Shown in pieces: positions 59,292-64,000 of a stretch of DNA of 64,000 nt (the stretch's first letter is position 1; the number at the start of each line of letters is the position of its first letter). A program made the position numbers and the translations under genes. The notes under the pieces were generated by a model, which was not told the DNA's origin, searched no databases, and saw only the letters and a program-made list of their open reading frames with translations. The DNA is from JAJXZP01 sp963787185 (GTDB taxonomy: Bacteria; Spirochaetota; Spirochaetia; Treponematales; Rectinemataceae): the NCBI GenBank assembly GCA_963787185.1, contig CAWBCC010000012.1:434001-498000 (forward strand). The letters run 5' to 3'.

Positions 59292-60362
59292 TCAGAGCCT
59301 CCTCTCGTCGTAGCAGCCGAGAAGGCGGAATCCCCTGGTGGCCGCCCGGGCTTCCTCGATGGCGTCGGCCACCCGCCGATCCCGGTCGGAGCCTTCGAAA
59401 TCCAGGAAGATCGCGTAGTCGCCCGGCATGTTGGGCACGGACTCTATCCGCGTAAGATTGATGCGCGCCAGGGCGAAGAGCTCGAGGACGCGGAAGAGGG
59501 CGCCGGCCTTGTCTTCGGTGAAGAACACGGCGGAGCACTTGCTGCCGCCTTCCGAGGCGGGAGAGCGCGAGAGGACGAAGAACCTCGTCCTGTTGTTTTC
59601 GGCGTCCTGGATATCCTCTTTTATTATTTCGAGACCGTAGAGATCGGCCGCGAAGCGGCTGGCGATGGCCGCGGCACCGGAGGGCCGCTCCTCGGCCAGC
59701 ATGCGCGCCGCCCCGGCAGTATCGTAGCAGGTGCGGCTCTCCAGCTTGTTGCGGGCGAGGAAATGGCGGCACTGCGCGAGAGCCTGCGTATGCGAGTAGG
59801 CCGCGCGGATCTCGCGATGGTCCGCTCCCGGGGGGGCCATGAGACAGTGGGATACCGGCATGTCCACCGCGGCGACTATCTTCAGATCGGCGTAGACGAG
59901 AATCGAGTTGACCGGTCCCACGAGGCCGCCGAGGGTGTTCTCCACCGGGACGATGCCGAAGTCCACGATCCCGTCCTGCACCGCGTCGAATACGTCCACG
60001 AACTCGCGGAAGGGTATGGTCGCCGCTCCCGCCTCCCAGGCGCGCGCGGCCATCTCGCTGTAGGCGCCGTGGTCGCCCTGAAAGGCCACGGTGCGCAGCG
60101 CGGAAGCGCGCAGGCGTCTGCACTCTTCCGCTATGCCGCGGTAGATGCCCGCGGAAAACTCGGGTCCCGCCAGGCAGAGCGCGGTGCGGCGGGCCCGCTC
60201 GACGGCCGCCTCGTCGTGTTCGGCCGCTTCCGCGGCGGAACCTCCCTTTTCGCCCTCCGCGAAGGCGCCCAGGAGGATGGAGCGCTCCATCCTCTCGTTG
60301 AGCAGCGCGAGCAGACGCGCGTCGATCCTGTCGATGTCTTCGTACAAATCGCGGAGCGTCAT
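59292..60362 (-). CDS. pheA: Chorismate mutase-prephenate dehydratase
   Basis: The protein has 356 residues from ATG 60362, with GGGAGG upstream and an ATGA overlap with aroF. Residues 1-90 are an AroQ-type mutase (L-Y-E-D-I-D-R-I-D-A-R-L-L-A-L-L-N-E-R). The dehydratase follows: F-Q-G-D-H-G-A-Y-S-E, V-P-V-E-N-T-L-G-G, N-N-R-T-R-F-F-V-L. The C-terminal ACT domain has R-I-E-S-V-P, close to the Phe-binding E-S-R-P motif. Confidence 0.94.
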   Translation of the reverse strand: MTLRDLYEDIDRIDARLLALLNERMERSILLGAFAEGEKGGSAAEAAEHDEAAVERARRTALCLAGPEFSAGIYRGIAEECRRLRASALRTVAFQGDHGAYSEMAARAWEAGAATIPFREFVDVFDAVQDGIVDFGIVPVENTLGGLVGPVNSILVYADLKIVAAVDMPVSHCLMAPPGADHREIRAAYSHTQALAQCRHFLARNKLESRTCYDTAGAARMLAEERPSGAAAIASRFAADLYGLEIIKEDIQDAENNRTRFFVLSRSPASEGGSKCSAVFFTEDKAGALFRVLELFALARINLTRIESVPNMPGDYAIFLDFEGSDRDRRVADAIEEARAATRGFRLLGCYDERRL

Positions 60363-61189
60363 GATCCCTCCCGGGCGTACATTTCTTCGATGAACTCGCG
60401 CTGCCGCTCCAGCCTCTTCATGAGTCGGGCGAAGGCTTCGGGCTTGAGCTGCTGGTCCTTGTCGCTCAGGGCCGAGTCGGGATCTATGTGAACCTCGATC
60501 TCGAGGCCGTCCGCGCCGGCCGCCACGGCCGCGAGGCTCATGGGTTCGATCATGTCGAGGATGCCGGTGCCGTGGGAGGGATCGACGAAAATGGGCAGAT
60601 GGCTCTGGCTGTGCACGGCGGGGATCATGCTGAGATCGAGAGTGTTCCTGGTGTAGGTTTCGAAGGTGCGGATGCCGCGCTCGCACAGGATCACGCGGCC
60701 GTTGCCCTCCGCGAGGATGTACTCCGCGCAGTTGAGCCATTCCTCGAGCGTAGAGTGCATGCCGCGCTTCAGGAGAATGGGCTTGCCCGACTTCCCGGCC
60801 TCGCGGAGCAGGGAATAGTTCTGCATGTTCCTGGCGCCGATCTGGAGGACATCCGCATACTCGCCGACCCAGCTCACGTCTCTCGTATCGATCACTTCGG
60901 TCACGATGGGCAGTCCCGTCTCGCGCTTGGCCTTGTCGAGTATCTTCAGGCCCTTGAGCCCCAGTCCCTGGAATGCGTAGGGCGAGGTCCGCGGCTTGAA
61001 TGCCCCGCCGCGGAGCATTTTCGCCCCGGCCTCTTTCACCGCGACGGCGGTGCGCACCGTCTGGTCTTCGCTCTCCACGGAGCAGGGCCCCGCGATGACG
61101 ACGAGTCCTTCGCCTATGCGCACTCCATCGACCTCGATCAGAGTGCGCTCGGCTCCGGGCCGAGAGCCCGTGAGTTTAAGATCTTTCAT
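60359..61189 (-). CDS. aroF: 3-Deoxy-D-arabino-heptulosonate 7-phosphate synthase
   Basis: The protein has 276 residues from ATG 61189, with AGGAG 10 bp upstream; an upstream extension belongs to the leader region. I-A-G-P-C-S-V-E-S (metal Cys), K-P-R-T-S-P-Y-A-F-Q-G, I-G-A-R-N-M-Q-N, L-L-K-R-G and D-P-S-H-G-T-G place it in the type I-beta family (Thermotoga/Bacillus-like) without a fused regulatory domain. First enzyme gene of the aromatic operon. Confidence 0.94.
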   Translation of the reverse strand: MKDLKLTGSRPGAERTLIEVDGVRIGEGLVVIAGPCSVESEDQTVRTAVAVKEAGAKMLRGGAFKPRTSPYAFQGLGLKGLKILDKAKRETGLPIVTEVIDTRDVSWVGEYADVLQIGARNMQNYSLLREAGKSGKPILLKRGMHSTLEEWLNCAEYILAEGNGRVILCERGIRTFETYTRNTLDLSMIPAVHSQSHLPIFVDPSHGTGILDMIEPMSLAAVAAGADGLEIEVHIDPDSALSDKDQQLKPEAFARLMKRLERQREFIEEMYAREGS

Positions 61190-61234
61190 GAACTGGACAC
61201 TCCTGCAGCGGTCATGCCTCGCGGTACCCCAAGG

Positions 61235-61300
61235 CCCGGCGCGCCGGGTTTTCGAGGGCCGCAGGGGCCGGAAGGGGGCCGACGGCCCCCCATCCCGGCC
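61235..61300 (-). promoter_or_regulatory. Tandem hairpins after the leader peptide, attenuator candidates
   Basis: The first hairpin, 61266-61300, has outer arms GGCCGG/CCGGCC and an inner GGGGGCC-GTC-GGCCCCC stem; it begins at the last base of the leader TAG. The second, CCCGGCGCGCCGGG at 61235-61248, is a perfect palindrome. Neither is followed by a T-run on the minus strand. A ribosome at the leader stop would cover the first stem. Rho or translational control may be used. Confidence 0.6.
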
Positions 61301-61458
61301 TAGCGCGACGTGTCGCTCGCTTCGCCCGGCCGGGTAGCGAAGGAGCCCGCTGCGGAATAAAAGTAATAGTAAAAGGAGGGAAGGGGGAGAGGGCGCAGAT
61401 GCGTGTCGGATGATCCCATAGTCGCGTCGGTCGGTCGGACTATCGCGCAAACGCCCAT
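61300..61458 (-). CDS. Leader peptide with a Phe/Tyr run, attenuator of the aroF-pheA-tyrA-hom operon
   Basis: A 52-codon frame begins at ATG 61458 with AGGAG about 9 bp upstream and ends at TAG 61300, 110 bp before aroF. Codons 29-34 (61357-61374) read Phe-Tyr-Tyr-Tyr-Phe-Tyr, six consecutive codons for the very end products of the operon. Strong hairpins follow directly. This is the classic arrangement of amino-acid attenuators such as pheL. The rest of the peptide is unremarkable. The attenuation is inferred from the arrangement. Confidence 0.8.
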   Translation of the reverse strand: MGVCAIVRPTDATMGSSDTHLRPLPLPSFYYYFYSAAGSFATRPGEASDTSR

Positions 61459-61495
61459 CGTGAAACTCTCCTCTCGTCCGCTCTGCGGATGAGCC

Positions 61496-61525
61496 ACATT
61501 AGCATGCCGCCGAAGCCCGGGTCAA
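61496..61525 (-). promoter_or_regulatory. Sigma-70-type promoter of the aromatic leader/operon
   Basis: On the minus strand TTGACC (61525-61520), an 18-bp spacer, and TAATGT (61501-61496). It lies about 30-60 bp upstream of the leader peptide start and just past the thrA stop. One base off consensus in the -35 and a reasonable -10. Start of transcription expected near 61488. Confidence 0.6.
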
Positions 61526-61571
61526 GTTACTATCCATAAGAGCCGAAGGATGGAATCGGACGGAGCCGGTT

Positions 61572-64000
61572 CTACACGAGAGATTTCGCCACGCGCACTA
61601 TGTCGGCGAAGAGCCCCCCGGCCGTCACCTCCGCGCCGGCGCCCGGACCCCGGACCACGAGGGGCAGCTTGCTGTAGCGCTCGGTGAAAAAGGCTATGGC
61701 GTTCTCCGCGTCGCGAAGACCGTAGAGCGCGTCTCCCCTGCCCGCTTCTCGCAGGCCCATCCCGATCCCGCCCTCTTCGATCGACGCGGCATAGACGAGA
61801 CTTTTGCCCCGGGCGCGACTTTTTTCGAGGATGGCCCGGAAGCAGGCTTCCTCGCCTTCGAGGGATCCGAAGAAGGTCTCCATGTCCCCGGCCTCGACGC
61901 AGCTTTGGGGCAGGATGGACTCGATCGAGATGTCGTCGTATTCCATCGAGTAGCCGAGCTCCCGCGCGAGGATGAGCGATTTGCGCGCGCTGTCGGCCGC
62001 GAGTAGATCGTCGCGCGGATCCGGCTCGGTGTAACCTAGGCCCTTCGCCTCGCGGACGAGGGAGGCGAAACTGCGATCGCCCCGGTAGTTCGAAAGGATA
62101 TAGCTCATGGTCCCCGAAAGGACGGCCTCGATCCTGGTGATGCGGTCGCCCGAGACCTGGAGATCGTGGAGCGTCGAGATGACGGGCAGACCGGCCCCCA
62201 CGGTGGTTTCGTAGAGATAGGGCGTTCCCGTGGAGCGCGACGCGGCCACGAGATCCCGGTAGGCCGCGAGGCTGCCCGAGTTGCCTCGCTTGTTGGGGGT
62301 CACGACCGCCACGGACGACCGCAGAAGCCCCGGGTAGAGGGCCGGGATCCCGGAATCGGCGGTGCAGTCGACGAACACCGCGTTCGGCAGTCGGGTCGAA
62401 TGGATGCGCTCGACGAAGAGCTCGAGATCGGTCTTCTCGCCTTCGGAAGCGAGCATTCCCCTCCAGTCGGCCAGATCGATGCCCGAGGGGCGCAGGAGCA
62501 TTTTCTTCGTGTCGGCTATGCCCGCGACGTTGAGCCGTATCGAATAGTCCTCGAGGAGTACGGTGCGCTGCCGCCGTATCTGCTCGAGAAGAGTGCCTCC
62601 GATGAGGCCTTTGCCGACGATGAAGACGTTGACCGACCGAGTCCCGGCGAGAAAGAAGGCCTCGTGCACGGCGTTGAGCGCCTTGATCTCGTCCTGCGAG
62701 TCGACGACGGAGGAGATGTTGAGCTCGCTCGAACCCTGCGCGATGGCGGACACGTTGACGCCGTTGCGGCCGAGCGCGTAGAACACGCGACCCGAAATGC
62801 CCGGACTGTGCCGCATGCGCTCGCCCACGACGGCCAGGATGGCCTTGTTCCCCTCCGCAACCGGCGCCTCGACGCTTCCTTCGGCTATTTCGGAGGCGAA
62901 CTCTTCGGACATCGCCGCGAACGCCGGAGCGCTGTCGTGCTGGGCCACGGCGATGCAGATGGACTGCTCGCTCGAAGCCTGGGAAATCAGGATGATGTTG
63001 ATCTTCCTGCGCGCGAGGCAGCCGAAGAGCCTGTTGGCGATGCCGGTCACCCCGATCATGCCCGGACCCTGAAGCCTGAGGAGGGCCGCCGAGGAAATCG
63101 AAGATACGCCTCGGACGGGGTACCTGGAGGGGGCGGCCCGGCTCGAGATTACGGTGCCGGGAAAATCCGCCTTGAAACTGTTGAGGACGCGGATGGGTAT
63201 CCCGCGCTCGTAGGCGGGCCGGATGGTGGGCGGATAGATCACCTTGGCGCCGAAATGCGAAAGCTCCATGGCCTCGAGGTAGGAAAGGGACTCCATGCTG
63301 AAGGCGTCGGAGACTTTTCGGGGATCGGCGGTCAGTATGCCGTCGACGTCCGTCCAGATCTCGACCTCCTCGGCGTCGATGGCGGCTCCGAGGATGGACG
63401 CGGTATAGTCCGAACCGCCCCGCCCCAGCGTGAGGGTCTCGCCGGCGTCGTTCGCCGAGATGAAACCCGTGATCACCGGGACGATGACCGGAGAAGCGTC
63501 CGGGTCCAGGAAGGGACGGAGCAATGAGGAGGCCCGCGCCCGGGTCTTGGCCATGTCGGGTCTGCCCGAGCCGAAGTCGCCCTCGGCCACGATCAGCGTG
63601 CGCGCGTCGATCGACTTGGCGGGGATGCCTCCGTCGGCCAGGGCGGCCGCCACGATTTTCGCCGACATGCGCTCGCCGAAGCTCATCACGAGGTCGAGAC
63701 TCCTCGGCGACAACTCTCCTACGAGGGCGAGCCCTCCCAAGAGCTCGCGGAGCTCCTGCTCTTCCGGCTCGAGGGCGGCTTCCACCGCCATGGCGCGCTC
63801 CGGCGCGAAAAGGGCGGAGATCACCGCGCGATGCCGTTCGACGAGGGCCTCGAATGCCGTCCGCCATGCGCTGTCGCCCGAGGCCGCCTCGTGGCCCAGC
63901 GCTATGAGCTTGTCCGTGACGCCGGATAGGGCCGAGACCACCACTACGCGGAATCCGCGGCTGCGGATTATTCCGACCAGGTTTCCTATGGCCTCGGCGC
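61572..64000 (-). CDS. thrA: Bifunctional aspartokinase / homoserine dehydrogenase, N-terminus beyond the window
   Basis: 809 residues are visible; the frame is open to the window end, so only the first few dozen residues (the K-F-G-G strand) are missing. The aspartokinase part shows V-V-S-A-L-S-G-V-T-D, S-F-G-E-R-M-S-A, G-R-G-G-S-D-Y-T-A and W-T-D-V-D-G. Two ACT domains follow (I-G-V-T-G-I-A-N-R-L-F, then a region with G-I-S-G-R-V-F). The homoserine dehydrogenase part has V-G-K-G-L-I-G-G-T, N-K-R-G-N-S-G, L-S-G-T-M-S-Y-I and E-P-D-P-R-D-D-L. ThrA-type fusions are usual in enterobacteria and are also found elsewhere. Confidence 0.94.
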   Translation of the reverse strand, partial: AEAIGNLVGIIRSRGFRVVVVSALSGVTDKLIALGHEAASGDSAWRTAFEALVERHRAVISALFAPERAMAVEAALEPEEQELRELLGGLALVGELSPRSLDLVMSFGERMSAKIVAAALADGGIPAKSIDARTLIVAEGDFGSGRPDMAKTRARASSLLRPFLDPDASPVIVPVITGFISANDAGETLTLGRGGSDYTASILGAAIDAEEVEIWTDVDGILTADPRKVSDAFSMESLSYLEAMELSHFGAKVIYPPTIRPAYERGIPIRVLNSFKADFPGTVISSRAAPSRYPVRGVSSISSAALLRLQGPGMIGVTGIANRLFGCLARRKINIILISQASSEQSICIAVAQHDSAPAFAAMSEEFASEIAEGSVEAPVAEGNKAILAVVGERMRHSPGISGRVFYALGRNGVNVSAIAQGSSELNISSVVDSQDEIKALNAVHEAFFLAGTRSVNVFIVGKGLIGGTLLEQIRRQRTVLLEDYSIRLNVAGIADTKKMLLRPSGIDLADWRGMLASEGEKTDLELFVERIHSTRLPNAVFVDCTADSGIPALYPGLLRSSVAVVTPNKRGNSGSLAAYRDLVAASRSTGTPYLYETTVGAGLPVISTLHDLQVSGDRITRIEAVLSGTMSYILSNYRGDRSFASLVREAKGLGYTEPDPRDDLLAADSARKSLILARELGYSMEYDDISIESILPQSCVEAGDMETFFGSLEGEEACFRAILEKSRARGKSLVYAASIEEGGIGMGLREAGRGDALYGLRDAENAIAFFTERYSKLPLVVRGPGAGAEVTAGGLFADIVRVAKSLV

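Overview
The window is high-GC DNA, most likely from a Spirochaetota bacterium. That placement is an inference from gene content and sequence feel: a Crp-like/cyclic-nucleotide-TPR gene pair, CheX, and an arginine-type EF-P next to EarP. No rRNA or other decisive phylogenetic marker is present.

Region 1 (1-10341) is an accessory island built on a tRNA-Thr(CGU) gene. An approximately 9.8 kb integrative element lies between a displaced tRNA 3' fragment (491-531) and the intact tRNA (10269-10341). Left of it, the start of a second, homologous integrase (1-378) shows that another element sits in tandem. The complete element encodes an integrase, a HigB/HigA-like toxin-antitoxin pair, an AlpA-like DNA-binding protein, a RepA-like hexameric helicase with an internal repeat cluster, a Nu1/terminase-small-like protein, an exported phospholipase-D-family nuclease, and a low-GC cargo gene. 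The cargo product appears to join an EVE-like domain to a PD-(D/E)XK nuclease. There are no capsid, tail or conjugation genes, so it looks like a satellite-type element with probable defence cargo.

Region 2 (10400-31996) is ordinary chromosome: two cyclic-nucleotide-binding proteins, an amidohydrolase, a ROK sugar kinase with a GNAT acetyltransferase, an SGNH hydrolase with a zinc peptidase, an outer-membrane-like protein, nicotinamidase plus nicotinate phosphoribosyltransferase, Kup potassium uptake, CheX, a lipoate ligase-pyruvate dehydrogenase operon (lplA, PNPOx-like, pdhA, pdhB, pdhC, lpd), an RluA-type pseudouridine synthase and a LOG protein.

Region 3 (about 32067-33628) is an intact DDE insertion sequence. 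It is followed by a hybrid sensor kinase with a periplasmic binding domain, rlmN, a DUF1295 membrane protein, a divergent ArsR regulator/nitroreductase pair, EF-P with EarP, and serS.

Region 4 (42484-64000) is an amino-acid biosynthesis block. A minus-strand operon ilvN-ilvC-leuA-cimA-leuC-leuD-leuB-ilvD-ilvB makes branched-chain amino acids, with citramalate synthase feeding isoleucine from pyruvate. aroK and aroA lie on the plus strand. A second minus-strand operon, aroF-pheA-tyrA-hom, is preceded by a recognisable promoter and a 52-codon leader peptide whose core reads Phe-Tyr-Tyr-Tyr-Phe-Tyr, immediately followed by strong hairpins: a probable attenuator for Phe/Tyr synthesis. A bifunctional aspartokinase-homoserine dehydrogenase (thrA) runs off the right end.
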